DNA of 64,000 nucleotides from an uncultured Paenibacillaceae bacterium (GCA_946478845.1 CAMLDI010000005.1:49921-113920), one strand, 5' to 3'; numbered from the stretch's first letter, positions 26,456-36,221 are shown. Translations and numbers: made by a program. The notes: generated by a model not told the origin, from the letters alone.

Positions 26456-27232
26456 GTGGATTTTGGGCTAACGATAATTGGTCTTTTTGTCGGATTCCTC
26501 GTTGGATTAACAGGGGTTGGAGGAGCAGCGTTACTGACACCTATATTAATTTTTATCGGTTTTAACCCTTCGATTGCAGTGGGAACAGATTTGGTTTATA
26601 ACTCGATAACGAAACTATTTGGAGCCTGGCAACATCTACGGCAGAAAACGGTTCAACTGAAGATTGCTCTTTTTTTTGCTATGGGAAGTTTACCTGGTGC
26701 TGTTTTGGCAGCGGTCTCACTTCATTGGATTGATCTTTATTTTGGAGGAGCAGATGAAATAATCAAGAAAGCTTTAGGGATTGTATTAGTTTGTATTCCT
26801 CTGGTGATGATCATTGGCCGTTTTTTAAAGAAAGATAAAGACTCCTTAAATAAGTGGCAATTAAAGGATTTAAAGGATAAACGATTTTTAACAATTTCAA
26901 TTGGTTTTTGTTTAGGCATTGTGGTTGGTTTAACTTCTATTGGGAGTGGTTCCCTTTTTGCCTTAGCTTTAATGTATTTTTTCCATTTACAGGGGAAAGA
27001 TGTTGTGGGTACTGATATTTTTCATGCATTATTATTGGTTACTGTAGCAGGGTTGGTGCATATTCAATTCGGAAATGTGAACTTTCCAGTTGTTTTCCAA
27101 CTGTTATTAGGTTCTATACCCGGGGTATTGTTGGGAAGCAGATTATCCACAAGGATCCCCACGTTTTATTTACGGGTCATTATTTCTGTATTAATTATGT
27201 TAAGCGGGATTAAGTTAATCGATTTTATATAA
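26456..27232 (+). CDS. TauE/SafE-family membrane transporter
   Basis: A 258-residue protein with about eight membrane segments and the two-fold repeat of the family: IIGLFVGFLVGLTGVGGAAL near the N-terminus and SIGFCLGIVVGLTSIGSGSL in the middle. Family members export sulfite, sulfoacetate or other sulfur anions. Given the sulfate-assimilation genes in this window, sulfite or another sulfur anion is a reasonable substrate, but this is inference. The start is GTG at 26456, 14 bases after GGAGGAG; no closer start exists in frame. Confidence 0.8.
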   Translation: MDFGLTIIGLFVGFLVGLTGVGGAALLTPILIFIGFNPSIAVGTDLVYNSITKLFGAWQHLRQKTVQLKIALFFAMGSLPGAVLAAVSLHWIDLYFGGADEIIKKALGIVLVCIPLVMIIGRFLKKDKDSLNKWQLKDLKDKRFLTISIGFCLGIVVGLTSIGSGSLFALALMYFFHLQGKDVVGTDIFHALLLVTVAGLVHIQFGNVNFPVVFQLLLGSIPGVLLGSRLSTRIPTFYLRVIISVLIMLSGIKLIDFI

Positions 27233-27252
27233 TTAATTAAAAAAGATGAAGA

Positions 27253-27283
27253 AAAGCCCGATAAGGTACACTTATCGGGCTTT
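27253..27283. terminator. Terminator between convergent genes
   Basis: Stem AAAGCCCGATAAG/CTTATCGGGCTTT with a GTACA loop. Confidence 0.85.
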
Positions 27284-27293
27284 GTAATGGTCT

Positions 27294-27968
27294 CTAACTC
27301 TGGGTTGAAGGATTTGCCTTGGGATTTGGGATGGTTTTCCGCCGTGTTGAAAGAGAGAAACCATAGAAAACCAGGGTAATCCCGATGCTGTTCGTAATAG
27401 GCAATATTTCTACAAAACCTAAACGAGTAATCTGTCCTCCAGCTGCTAAAATGATGGAACCTAAACCAATCCATAAACCTGCTTTTGATTTACGGCGAAT
27501 AAAGGTATAAATGGGTCCGAAAATGAGGGCTAAACTGCCAGGGATTGTAATCATTGGTGAAAAAATACGAGCATCATCAGGAAGCACTTTTCCGCCAATT
27601 TCCCCTTTTTGGCTTAATAAATCCATATTTAAAGGAGAATTAAAGACTTTAATAAACATGGCGATTGTAATAATAATGATGATTCCAAGAAATAGATGTG
27701 CCCATTTAGGTTTCACCGTGAAATACAATTGGCCTGCTCCTAAAAAGCCTACTAGAGAAGCGGCAGTTACATACCAAATGCGGTAAAGGGTAGGATCCCA
27801 ACCAGTAATATAGGAAAGGGTGCTGCCCAGAGCGCTAAAAAAATAAAAGAAAAAACCAATAAACCATGCCATGTATTGCGGTTTTCTGTTTGTTGTCCAC
27901 AAAATCAAAATACGGATGGCAAAAACTAAAGATAAGATTGTTGCAAAACCCCAAAGTACAAGATTCAT
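27294..27968 (-). CDS. Seven-helix membrane protein of unknown function
   Basis: A 224-residue protein with about seven hydrophobic segments, starting NLVLWGFATILSLVFAIRIL and alternating short loops. No transporter or enzyme motif is seen. The C-terminal tail STRRKTIPNPKANPSTQS is polar. It lies alone between the terminator at 27253 and the aldehyde dehydrogenase gene. I do not recognise the family. Confidence 0.65.
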   Translation of the reverse strand: MNLVLWGFATILSLVFAIRILILWTTNRKPQYMAWFIGFFFYFFSALGSTLSYITGWDPTLYRIWYVTAASLVGFLGAGQLYFTVKPKWAHLFLGIIIIITIAMFIKVFNSPLNMDLLSQKGEIGGKVLPDDARIFSPMITIPGSLALIFGPIYTFIRRKSKAGLWIGLGSIILAAGGQITRLGFVEILPITNSIGITLVFYGFSLSTRRKTIPNPKANPSTQS

Positions 27969-28083
27969 GTTGTAATCGCCTCATAGTATGTTTTATAAAA
28001 TATAGTTCATCTAAAGTGAATCATACTCTATATTTGTTTTTTTGGAAACTCTTCTTTAATAGGATACACAATTTAAATATAGT

Positions 28084-29517
28084 TCATGAATTTCGATTAA
28101 AACAAACCAATTTTAATTCGGTCATCTCTTCTGTGGCATAGTGGATGCCTTCTCTGCCCATCCCGCTGTCTTTTACTCCCCCGTAGGGCATTTGGTCAAC
28201 ACGGAAGGTGGGGAAATCGTTAATCATTACCCCTCCCACTTCAAGTTTTTCTGCCGCATAAAAGGCATGTTCAATATTATTTGTATAGATTCCAGCTTGT
28301 AATCCATAGTTTGAAGTATTAATCGCTGCAACGGCTTCATCTATAGAATCCACTGGTGAAATGACCACTACCGGTGCAAAGGTTTCCTGGCAACATACCT
28401 TTACTTCGGGTGGAGCATCAATAATTACAGTCGGTTTGACAATATTTCCTTCGATTCCCCCGGTCAACACTTTTGCTCCTGCATCCATGGCTTCCTGAAT
28501 CCAGGATACAATACGTTCAACGTCTCTGTGGGATATGAGAGAGGCAATATCCGTTTTTTCATTTAAAGGATCCCCAATGGTTAAGGACTGACTTTCCTGG
28601 ACGAATTTCTCAAGGAACTCTTCGTATAAAGATCGATGAACGTAAATCCTTTGTAACGAAATGCATACTTGCCCCATAAAACTAAAGGCGCCTGTTACCG
28701 TTCTTTTTATAATCGGGTCAAGATTAATCCCCTCATCGATAAATAAACCGGAATTGGATCCTAATTCTAGAATCACTCTTTTTAAGCCTGCTTTATTTCT
28801 AATTTGTTTTCCTACTTCAGGACTGCCAGTAAAGGTAATGACTTTTACATGTGGATCGATGACCATTTCATCTCCAACAACAGAGCCTGGACCTGTTACG
28901 ATTTGTAAACCTCCCTCAGGCAAGCCGGCTTCACGAAATAGATCTGCAATAAAGAATGCGGATAAAGGAGTTTGGTCTGATGGTTTTAAAATAACCGGGT
29001 TTCCTGCGGCAAAGGCAGGGCCAAGTTTATGGGCCACCAGATTAAAGGGAAAATTAAAAGGGGTAATGGCTCCCACAATTCCTACAGGTATACGCATGGT
29101 ATAGGCAATTCTGTTTCCCCCCATTGCTGAAGCATCCATGGGAATGGTTTCCCCACTTAAACGGCGAGCTTCATCTGCAGCGAATTGATAGGTTTCAATG
29201 GTTCGGGCAATTTCAGTTCTTGCTGCCGTTATGGGTTTAGCTGTTTCCAGAGAGATGATCCTTGCAGCTTCTTCTTTTTGTTGTGCAAGTAAGGCGGAAA
29301 CCTTTTGTAAGATTTCTCCTCTGCGATAGGCAGGTAGATTGGCCATAATTTCTTTTGCTTTTTCAGCAAAAGAAATAGCTTTTTTCATATCTTCCCTGGT
29401 GCCAATTGCAATTTCTCCAATTGGTTCGCCTGTATGGGGAGAGTATAAAGTCTTATAGTTGGTTGTTTTTGTATAACAACCATTCAGATATAAATCCTTG
29501 ATAGGAAGAGAGGACAT
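28084..29517 (-). CDS. NAD(P)-dependent aldehyde dehydrogenase (succinate-semialdehyde type)
   Basis: A 477-residue ALDH. TPFNFPFNLVAHKLGPAFAA and NPVILKPSDQTPLSAF form the cofactor site, VITFTGSPEVGK the nucleotide loop, ELGSNSGLFI holds the general base Glu and MGQVCISLQRIYV the catalytic Cys. It is 15 bp downstream of a gabT-like gene, so oxidation of succinic semialdehyde from 4-aminobutyrate is the likely job. The GabD GQTCV/NRI motif is GQVCI/QRI here, closer to broad-specificity ALDHs, so another semialdehyde is possible. The ATG follows AAAGGAGG. Confidence 0.8.
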   Translation of the reverse strand: MSSLPIKDLYLNGCYTKTTNYKTLYSPHTGEPIGEIAIGTREDMKKAISFAEKAKEIMANLPAYRRGEILQKVSALLAQQKEEAARIISLETAKPITAARTEIARTIETYQFAADEARRLSGETIPMDASAMGGNRIAYTMRIPVGIVGAITPFNFPFNLVAHKLGPAFAAGNPVILKPSDQTPLSAFFIADLFREAGLPEGGLQIVTGPGSVVGDEMVIDPHVKVITFTGSPEVGKQIRNKAGLKRVILELGSNSGLFIDEGINLDPIIKRTVTGAFSFMGQVCISLQRIYVHRSLYEEFLEKFVQESQSLTIGDPLNEKTDIASLISHRDVERIVSWIQEAMDAGAKVLTGGIEGNIVKPTVIIDAPPEVKVCCQETFAPVVVISPVDSIDEAVAAINTSNYGLQAGIYTNNIEHAFYAAEKLEVGGVMINDFPTFRVDQMPYGGVKDSGMGREGIHYATEEMTELKLVCFNRNS

Positions 29518-29532
29518 TAATAAAACCTCCTT

Positions 29533-30879
29533 TTAAGGCCTGTTAATTACTGCTTCAATGGATTCTTCTAATATTTCTATCCCTTCTCTAAGCTGCTCAT
29601 TTGTGATCACTAAAGGCATTAAAAAACGCAGAATATTTCCATGCAACCCTGCATTTAATGTGATTAATCCTCGAGAGTAGGCTTCTCCCATCACTGATTT
29701 TACAATGGATGGGTTAGGCTTTTTACTTTCTTTTGAAATAACAAATTCAATGGCACACATGGCGCCTAATCCTCGCACTTCACCTATTATATCGTATTGG
29801 TCTGTCAGGTGCCGCAAACGTTCCATAAGAATCTTTCCAATTTCCATTCCTCGTTGATTTAAGTTTTCTTGTTTTATAATGTCTAGGACAGTCAGTGCTG
29901 TACGGCATCCCAGTGGATTGCCTGCAAAGGTACCCCCTAATTCACCGGGGTTCGCTTTTTCCATGATTTCTTTTCGGCCAATGACTCCGCTAATTGGTAT
30001 GCCTGCACCCAAAGATTTAGAAACGGTAATTAAATCTGGAATGACACCAAAGTGCTCTATGGCAAAGTACTTTCCTGTACGGCCAAATCCTGTTTGGATT
30101 TCATCAGCGATAAAAAGAATATTATGTTTTTTACAAATTTCAGCAACCCCCTGTACAAAACCGGGAGTTGGGATTACAAAACCCCCTTCCCCCTGAACAG
30201 GCTCCATCACCACAGCTGCAATGGTTTCGGGAGCTACATCCCCGAGAAGGAAATGATCGAATTCTTGAATTAGATGTTGATCATATTCTTCGATGGATAT
30301 TCCCGGAGGCCTGTGATATGGATAGGAATAGGGGGCTTTATAAATTTCTGGGGCAAAAGGGCCGAATCCAAACTTATAAGGGTGAACTTTACTGGTCATG
30401 GTCATTGCCAATAAAGTACGGCCGTGAAATCCTCGTTGAAAAACAACGATACCTTGCCTTTCAGTGTATTTACGGGCAATTTTTACGGCATTTTCAACAG
30501 CTTCAGCTCCGCTATTGGCAAACATCACTTGCTTTTCATGCTGGCCTGGTGCAATTTCTGCCAATTTTTCAGCTAACTGAATATAAGGCTCATACATCAT
30601 CACATTAAATCCTGGGTGGATATACTGATCGATTTGTTCATGCAGGGCTTTTGTAATGTCAGGATGACAATGGCCAACGTTCATGCAACCAATGGCTCCC
30701 GCAAAATCAATAAAGGAGTTTCCATCCACATCGGTAAGGATTGCACCATTTGCAGATGAAATAAACGTGGGAATCCCATTGCTAATGCCTTTTGGTACAG
30801 CTTTTTTTCTTCTTTCAAGGAGTAAGGAGGCTTTAGGGCCAGGCAATGGGGTTTTAACTCTGGCAAATTTCTTGTTCAT
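29533..30879 (-). CDS. gabT: 4-aminobutyrate aminotransferase-like class III transaminase
   Basis: PLP-dependent aminotransferase, 448 residues. It has ANSGAEAVENAVKIAR, FHGRTLLAMTMTSKVHPYK, VVMEPVQGEGGF, FIADEIQTGFGRTGKYF and the PLP lysine in TVSKSLGAGIPISGVIG. The GabT-type FDxAGAIG and GHCHP elements are present. It would convert 4-aminobutyrate and 2-oxoglutarate to succinic semialdehyde and glutamate, passing the product to the neighbouring dehydrogenase. I chose the ATG at 30879 because AAAGGAG lies before it; the frame is open 12 codons further. Confidence 0.87.
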   Translation of the reverse strand: MNKKFARVKTPLPGPKASLLLERRKKAVPKGISNGIPTFISSANGAILTDVDGNSFIDFAGAIGCMNVGHCHPDITKALHEQIDQYIHPGFNVMMYEPYIQLAEKLAEIAPGQHEKQVMFANSGAEAVENAVKIARKYTERQGIVVFQRGFHGRTLLAMTMTSKVHPYKFGFGPFAPEIYKAPYSYPYHRPPGISIEEYDQHLIQEFDHFLLGDVAPETIAAVVMEPVQGEGGFVIPTPGFVQGVAEICKKHNILFIADEIQTGFGRTGKYFAIEHFGVIPDLITVSKSLGAGIPISGVIGRKEIMEKANPGELGGTFAGNPLGCRTALTVLDIIKQENLNQRGMEIGKILMERLRHLTDQYDIIGEVRGLGAMCAIEFVISKESKKPNPSIVKSVMGEAYSRGLITLNAGLHGNILRFLMPLVITNEQLREGIEILEESIEAVINRP

Positions 30880-30971
30880 ATAAACGTCTCCTTTTTTAAG
30901 CAGGTCTTGATTCAATCATACGATAAAAACTTTTTAATGATTCCCTGTTGAAAAAAGTGCTTTTATCTAAT

Positions 30972-31000
30972 ATAATTCATATAAACATTATAGGAATTAT
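30972..31000 (+). promoter_or_regulatory. Candidate sulfur-regulon operator, sulfate-reduction copy
   Basis: ATAATTC (30972-30978) and GAATTAT (30994-31000) are reverse complements 15 bp apart. The right half AGGAATTAT recurs before sbp. The site lies between divergent gabT and cobA, 121 bp before the cobA start. Confidence 0.45.
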
Positions 31001-31039
31001 CAGTTTATCTTAAGTTTGTTCAAGAAATTGCTTTTTTGG

Positions 31040-31063
31040 CTTGGCACTAGCCAAGTTTTCTTT
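31040..31063 (+). terminator. Hairpin with U-rich tail in the cobA leader
   Basis: CTTGGC-ACTA-GCCAAG followed by TTTTCTTT. It precedes cobA rather than following a gene in this direction, so it may be an attenuator. Nearly the same hairpin (CTTGGC-TAGC-GCCAAG) is at 63748-63763. Confidence 0.4.
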
Positions 31064-31120
31064 ATTGTCTATATTTCAAAGTAAACATATATGGATTTAT
31101 GGTTAGGAAGGGGTTTTATT

Positions 31121-31906
31121 ATGACAGGAAAAGTTTATTTAGTTGGTGCAGGACCTGGAGACCCCAAATTAATTACCCTTTGGGGGATGGAATTAATTCA
31201 GAGCGCTGATGCCATTATATATGACCGCCTTATTAATCCAGATTTGCTTCGCCATGCGAAGTTAGGGGCAGAGTTAATTTACTGTGGGAAAGCATCAGGG
31301 AATCACTCTCTTCCCCAGGATGAAATGAATGCACTGTTGGTGCAAAAAGCAAAGGAAGGAAAACAGGTGGTTCGTTTGAAAGGAGGAGACCCTTTCGTTT
31401 TTGGCAGGGGTGGAGAGGAAGCTGAAGCTTGCGTTTCTGCAGAAATCCCTTTTGAAATTGTCCCAGGGATTACTTCAGGCATTGCCGCACCTGCTTATGC
31501 TGGAATCCCTGTAACACACCGAGAATACGGATCATCTTTTGCAGTTGTTACGGGACACCGTAGTGGCGATAGAGACCAGGAAGTGAATTGGCAACAGTTG
31601 GCGAGAGCTGTAGATACCCTGGTGATTTATATGGGTCTGGCTAACCTGGGGAAAATTTGCAATCAGTTAATCCAGGCAGGCCTTTCCCCACACACTCCAA
31701 TTGCCCTTGTGCAAGAAGGAACACTGCAACTGCAAAAAACAGTAACCGGAACCCTTTTAGATATTGAAGAAAGAGCAATGGCCGAAAAAGTAAGTTCACC
31801 GGTCATGATTATTGTGGGAAAAGTAGTTGCTTTGCGGGATAAATTATCCTGGTTTGAAAGTCACCAAGAGGAGATTAAAAGGAGGCAAGAAAAATGGGTT
31901 ATGTAG
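31121..31906 (+). CDS. cobA: Uroporphyrinogen-III C-methyltransferase (SUMT)
   Basis: Methylates uroporphyrinogen III twice to precorrin-2, the siroheme precursor. It has 261 residues with VYLVGAGPGDPKLITLWGME, IIYDRL, VRLKGGDPFVFGRGGEEAEA, VPGITSGIAAPAYAGIPVTH and TLVIYMG. It is a stand-alone SUMT with no precorrin-2 dehydrogenase or ferrochelatase domain. It is first in the operon that includes sulfite reductase, whose siroheme it supports. The ATG at 31121 follows GGAAGGGG; the frame is open 10 codons earlier. It overlaps the reductase gene by 13 bp. Confidence 0.9.
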   Translation: MTGKVYLVGAGPGDPKLITLWGMELIQSADAIIYDRLINPDLLRHAKLGAELIYCGKASGNHSLPQDEMNALLVQKAKEGKQVVRLKGGDPFVFGRGGEEAEACVSAEIPFEIVPGITSGIAAPAYAGIPVTHREYGSSFAVVTGHRSGDRDQEVNWQQLARAVDTLVIYMGLANLGKICNQLIQAGLSPHTPIALVQEGTLQLQKTVTGTLLDIEERAMAEKVSSPVMIIVGKVVALRDKLSWFESHQEEIKRRQEKWVM

Positions 31907-33510
31907 CCAGATGGGCTGATAACAAAGAAAAGTTAAGCAAGTTTGAGATTGCAAAACTGGATCGGGATGGCCTTGATGTTCTTACAGACATTGAAAAATA
32001 TGCGAAAGACGGCTTTGCATCAATCCCGGAAAGCGAATTTGATTTATTAAAGTGGGCAGGTGTTTATTTACAAAAACCCCGCACTGATGGGTATTTTTTA
32101 ATGCGGGTACGAATCCCTTCCGGAAACCTGAGTGCAGAACAGGCCAGAGTCCTTGCCCAAATCTCGAAAGATTACGGAAGGGATTTAGTGGATGTGTCTA
32201 CCCGGCAGGCCATTCAATTTCACTGGTTGCGCATTGAAGATTTCCCGGATATTTTTGCCCGCTTAGACGGTGTAGGATTATCTTCCTTTGAGTCTTGTGG
32301 GGATTGTCCAAGAACCATTGTCGGGAATCCATTAGCAGGGATTGACCCTAATGAATTATTAGATACCCGCCCTTTAGTAGATCAATTAACGGAGACTTTT
32401 TTACTGAATAGAGATTTTTCCAATCTGCCTCGAAAATATAAAATCTCTATTTCTTCAAATATTTATAATCCTGGCCATGCAGAAATCAATGATATTGCCT
32501 TTACACCTGCTGTAAAAGTAAACAATGGTGAAGAAGTAGTAGGGTTCCATGTATGGGTAGGTGGAGGGTTGTCAGCAAAACCTTTCCTTGCCCAACAACT
32601 GGATGCTTTTGTGACACCAGAAAATGTAGTGAAAGTAGCAGTAGGTGTCACTAGCCTGTTCCGAGACTATGGTTACAGGGAAAAACGGCACCATGCCCGC
32701 TTAAAGTTTCTCGTGAATGATTGGGGTGCAGAAACGTTTAAGGAAAAATTAGTGGAGTATGTAGGTGAGTTGCCGGCAAGGGGTGAAGACAAAACCGTTG
32801 GCTGGAATGGGGGATACTTTACCGGGGTTCATCAACAAAAACAGGAAGGATTAAGCTATGTAGGCCTTTCCTTGCCTGTGGGCCGTTTTAGTGCAGATGA
32901 ATTGTTCGAGTTAGCCCGCCTTTCTGAAAAATATGGGGATGGTTCACTAAGAACATGCAACTCCCAAAACATTATTATTGCTAATATTCCAAATGAAAAA
33001 GTAGAAAGTCTTCTTGCAGAAAAAGTATTGGAACGGTTAACTCCCTGTCCTAAAAAATTTACAGCCTATGCAGTTTCTTGCACTGGCAAAGAATTTTGCA
33101 ATTTGGCATTGGTGGAAACAAAGGCCCGCCTTAATGACCTGGCAAATTACCTTGATGAAAAATTACAGCTAGATGTTCCTCTTCGTTTAAACATGGTGGG
33201 CTGCCCTAATTCTTGTGGCCATCGCCAAATTGCGGATATTGGTTTTCAAGGATCCTTATTGAGAACTTCTGAGGGAATGAAAGATGCTTTTGAATTATAC
33301 ATTGGCGGAACTCTTGGGCCTGATGCAACCTTTAATAAAAAATTAACAGGCAAAGTTTTGGGTGAAGACTTAAAATATGTAGTTCTTCAGTTGGTGCAAT
33401 TTTTCAATAAGAACAAAAAAGAGGGAGAGAAGTTTTTCGACTTTGCCCAAAGGGTTGGATTAGAAACCTTCCAGGAGGAACTAAATAAGGCACAAGCTGC
33501 TAGGCATTGA
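31894..33510 (+). CDS. sir: Siroheme sulfite reductase (ferredoxin type)
   Basis: Six-electron reduction of sulfite to sulfide. A 538-residue protein with two nitrite/sulfite reductase ferredoxin-like half domains and VDVSTRQAIQFHWLRIEDFP. The 4Fe-4S/siroheme cysteines are in CTGKEFCN (C-x5-C) and NMVGCPNSCGHRQIADIG (C-x3-C). The sequence class also contains ferredoxin-nitrite reductases; the position between cobA and cysH/sat/cysC favours sulfite. It is a single-chain enzyme, so no CysJ flavoprotein is needed. The ATG has AAGGAGG inside the end of cobA. Confidence 0.85.
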   Translation: MGYVARWADNKEKLSKFEIAKLDRDGLDVLTDIEKYAKDGFASIPESEFDLLKWAGVYLQKPRTDGYFLMRVRIPSGNLSAEQARVLAQISKDYGRDLVDVSTRQAIQFHWLRIEDFPDIFARLDGVGLSSFESCGDCPRTIVGNPLAGIDPNELLDTRPLVDQLTETFLLNRDFSNLPRKYKISISSNIYNPGHAEINDIAFTPAVKVNNGEEVVGFHVWVGGGLSAKPFLAQQLDAFVTPENVVKVAVGVTSLFRDYGYREKRHHARLKFLVNDWGAETFKEKLVEYVGELPARGEDKTVGWNGGYFTGVHQQKQEGLSYVGLSLPVGRFSADELFELARLSEKYGDGSLRTCNSQNIIIANIPNEKVESLLAEKVLERLTPCPKKFTAYAVSCTGKEFCNLALVETKARLNDLANYLDEKLQLDVPLRLNMVGCPNSCGHRQIADIGFQGSLLRTSEGMKDAFELYIGGTLGPDATFNKKLTGKVLGEDLKYVVLQLVQFFNKNKKEGEKFFDFAQRVGLETFQEELNKAQAARH

Positions 33511-33554
33511 ATATGGTATAAAATAATTATTTCAAGTAACGGAGGATAGCATGC

Positions 33555-34277
33555 ATGAATAGAGATCAATTTACATTAACTTATTCTTCGTGGGATGATC
33601 GTGCAGCAGAGGATATAAATCATTTTCTCCACCGTTTAGATACATTGGATATGATACGTTGGGCTTACGATCAGTACGGAGAAGGATTGGTGTATTCTTG
33701 TAGTTTTGGGGCAGAAAGCATGGTATTAATCGATCTTATTTCCCGTGTTCGCCCTAATGCATCTATTCTTTTTTTAGATACAGGGATGCATTTTCCAGAA
33801 ACCCTTCAATTAATTAATGAAGTGCAAGAAAAATATCCACAATTAATAATTCATAGGATTGAACCCGACATTACCCTTGAACAGCAAGAAGAAGAATATG
33901 GGGATGAACTATGGAAGAAAACCCCTGATGTTTGTTGCCGATTACGAAAAGTGGAACCGTTGCAAAAGGCATTATACGGAGGAAGGGCCTGGATCTCCGG
34001 GTTACGAAGAGAACAATCTCCATCCCGTGCCCATGTTCAATTTGTCAATAAAGATGCAAAATTTCAATCCATAAAAGTATGCCCTCTTATTCATTGGAAA
34101 TGGGAGGATATTTGGAATTATATCAAAGCCTACCAGTTGCCTTATAATCCATTGCATGATACAGGATATCCTAGCATTGGTTGTGCTACATGTACATTGC
34201 CTGTATCCGAAGAAGGGGATTCCCGCGCAGGGCGTTGGGCGGGTTTTACAAAAACAGAATGCGGGTTACATTTGTAA
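33555..34277 (+). CDS. cysH: Adenylyl-sulfate (APS) reductase CysH
   Basis: Reduces activated sulfate to sulfite using thioredoxin. It has 240 residues: PP-loop YSCSFGAESMVLIDLI, FLDTGMHFPETLQLI, and GLRREQSPSRA. Cysteine pairs in DVCCRLRK and GCATCTLPV are the 4Fe-4S ligands that mark the APS-using form, and the final KTECGLHL holds the catalytic Cys. With APS kinase in the same operon, use of PAPS as well cannot be excluded. The ATG at 33555 is 12 bases after GGAGG. Confidence 0.9.
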   Translation: MNRDQFTLTYSSWDDRAAEDINHFLHRLDTLDMIRWAYDQYGEGLVYSCSFGAESMVLIDLISRVRPNASILFLDTGMHFPETLQLINEVQEKYPQLIIHRIEPDITLEQQEEEYGDELWKKTPDVCCRLRKVEPLQKALYGGRAWISGLRREQSPSRAHVQFVNKDAKFQSIKVCPLIHWKWEDIWNYIKAYQLPYNPLHDTGYPSIGCATCTLPVSEEGDSRAGRWAGFTKTECGLHL

Positions 34278-34306
34278 TCGCCTGGTAACCAAAGGAGAGG
34301 AAATTG

Positions 34307-35464
34307 ATGTCCCAAAGTATTCCACACGGGGGGAAATTAATAAATAGAATTAACCCTGATTATGACTATTCATCGATCCAATTAGAAATTGAATTAGATT
34401 CGATTGCTCTTTCAGATCTGAAACTAATAGCCAATGGGGGGTACAGCCCTTTACTTGGTTTCATGGGTGAAGAGGATTATCATCAAGTAGTACAGAATAT
34501 GCGTTTAGCCAGTGGAGAAGCATGGTCTATTCCCATTACTTTAACAGTAAACCAGGAAAAGGCAAAACAATTAAAAGTCGGGGATACTGTAAAGTTAGTT
34601 AAAAAGGGAATAGTTTATGGTGTGTTAGAAGTTAAAGAAATATTTGCACCAGATAAACAGATTGAAGCAGAAAAGGTATATCGTACTAAAGACTTAAATC
34701 ATCCCGGTGTAAAAAAAATGTTTGAAAGAGGCCCAATTTATGTAGCAGGCCCAATTATTTATGTTGAACAATCAACAAAAGGGATTTTTCCTGCTTTTGA
34801 ATTAGATCCTATTGAAACAAGGCAATTATTTGCAGAGCGGGGATGGCGGACAGTGGTAGGTTTTCAGACACGAAATCCTGTGCATCGCGCCCATGAATAT
34901 ATTCAAAAGGCTGCATTAGAAACCGTTGATGGATTGTTTTTGAATCCGTTAGTGGGTGAAACCAAAGCAGATGATATCCCTGCGGATATTCGCATGAAAA
35001 GTTATCAAGTATTATTAGAAAATTATTATCCACAACATCGGGTTCATTTATCTGTTTTTCCTGCAGCTATGCGTTACGCAGGGCCCAGGGAAGCCATTTT
35101 TCATGCCCTTGTCCGCAAAAATTATGGCTGTACCCACTTTATTGTAGGCCGTGACCATGCAGGGGTAGGAAATTATTATGGCACTTATGATGCCCAGAAA
35201 ATATTTGAAGAATTTACCCTTGATGAACTTGGCATTACACCTCTTTATTTTGAGAATAGTTTCTTCTGCGTAAAATGTGAGGGAATGGCATCCAGTAAAA
35301 CCTGCCCCCATGATGAATCACATCATGTCAGTTTATCAGGAACCAAAGTGCGGCAAATGCTGTCAGAGGGCATTGTTCCACCGAGAGAATTTAGTCGGCC
35401 TGAGGTCGTAAAGGTATTGATTGAAGGACTAAAGTCAACGGCCCATCCGGCCGCCTTGAAATAG
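34307..35464 (+). CDS. sat: Sulfate adenylyltransferase (ATP sulfurylase)
   Basis: Makes APS from sulfate and ATP. It has 385 residues with [20 protein letters not shown] (QxRNPxHxxHE active site), [39 protein letters not shown] and [17 protein letters not shown]. Four cysteines in [18 protein letters not shown] resemble the small zinc knuckle of prokaryotic Sat. It lacks a fused kinase domain; the kinase is the next gene, 11 bp on. The ATG at 34307 follows AAAGGAGAGG. Confidence 0.93.
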   Translation: MSQSIPHGGKLINRINPDYDYSSIQLEIELDSIALSDLKLIANGGYSPLLGFMGEEDYHQVVQNMRLASGEAWSIPITLTVNQEKAKQLKVGDTVKLVKKGIVYGVLEVKEIFAPDKQIEAEKVYRTKDLNHPGVKKMFERGPIYVAGPIIYVEQSTKGIFPAFELDPIETRQLFAERGWRTVVGFQTRNPVHRAHEYIQKAALETVDGLFLNPLVGETKADDIPADIRMKSYQVLLENYYPQHRVHLSVFPAAMRYAGPREAIFHALVRKNYGCTHFIVGRDHAGVGNYYGTYDAQKIFEEFTLDELGITPLYFENSFFCVKCEGMASSKTCPHDESHHVSLSGTKVRQMLSEGIVPPREFSRPEVVKVLIEGLKSTAHPAALK

Positions 35465-35475
35465 GGAGGGCGAAA

Positions 35476-36081
35476 ATGGAATCATCACTGAATCTGGTTT
35501 GGCATCCTACAACCGTTGAAAAAGAAGACCGGCAAAAGTTAAATCAACATCGCAGCTTTATTCTCTGGTTTACTGGATTATCTGGATCCGGAAAATCAAC
35601 GCTAGCCAATGCTGTAGAAAAGAGACTTTTCGAAAAAGGAATTCGCACCTATTTGCTGGATGGGGATAATATCCGTCAGGGCGTGAATCAAGGATTAGGT
35701 TTTTCGGCTGAAGACCGCAAAGAGAATATTCGCCGTACCGGGGAAGTGGCGAAATTATTTGTGGATGCGGGTGTAATTGTTCTTACTGCTTTAATTTCCC
35801 CTTACCAGGAAGATCGGCAAATGGTAAGGGAATTAGTAAATGAAGATGAATTTATTGAAATCTATGTAAAATGCCCTTTAGAAGAATGTGAAAAAAGGGA
35901 TCCCAAAGGACTTTATCGGAAAGCAAGGGAAGGGATCATTCCTAATTTTACAGGTATCTCTTCACCCTATGAAGAACCTGAAACTCCAGAAATCATTGTA
36001 GAAACAAATAAAATAGACTTTGAAGAGGCAGTAGATCATATTGTTTCTTATGTACTTAAAAGGGCATTAGGTAAAATTTAA
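35476..36081 (+). CDS. cysC: Adenylyl-sulfate kinase
   Basis: Phosphorylates APS to PAPS. It has 201 residues: Walker [54 protein letters not shown], and [19 protein letters not shown]. It is the last gene of the operon cobA-sir-cysH-sat-cysC and is followed by a strong terminator. Because CysH appears to be an APS reductase, CysC may supply PAPS for other uses or an alternative route. Confidence 0.92.
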   Translation: MESSLNLVWHPTTVEKEDRQKLNQHRSFILWFTGLSGSGKSTLANAVEKRLFEKGIRTYLLDGDNIRQGVNQGLGFSAEDRKENIRRTGEVAKLFVDAGVIVLTALISPYQEDRQMVRELVNEDEFIEIYVKCPLEECEKRDPKGLYRKAREGIIPNFTGISSPYEEPETPEIIVETNKIDFEEAVDHIVSYVLKRALGKI

Positions 36082-36083
36082 TA

Positions 36084-36130
36084 AATAAAAAGGGGAATGG
36101 GAAAGATTGTTTTCCATTCCCCTTTTTATT
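36084..36130 (+). terminator. Terminator of the sulfate-reduction operon
   Basis: A 17-bp stem (AATAAAAAGGGGAATGG with its complement) and 12-nt loop, ending in TTTTTATTTAT. Confidence 0.9.
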
Positions 36131-36221
36131 TATACTAAACCAGGTATATTGAAAATGCCCTGTGAAAAGTAGTAAGATGAGAATTAGCATTATTTTGTTA
36201 AGTGAAAGGACGGTGGGCAGT

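Noticed and set aside
31040..31063. TTGGCAC as a sigma-54 promoter before cobA
   Set aside because: The -12 element TTGC is not at the required distance on either strand; the sequence is better explained as a hairpin.
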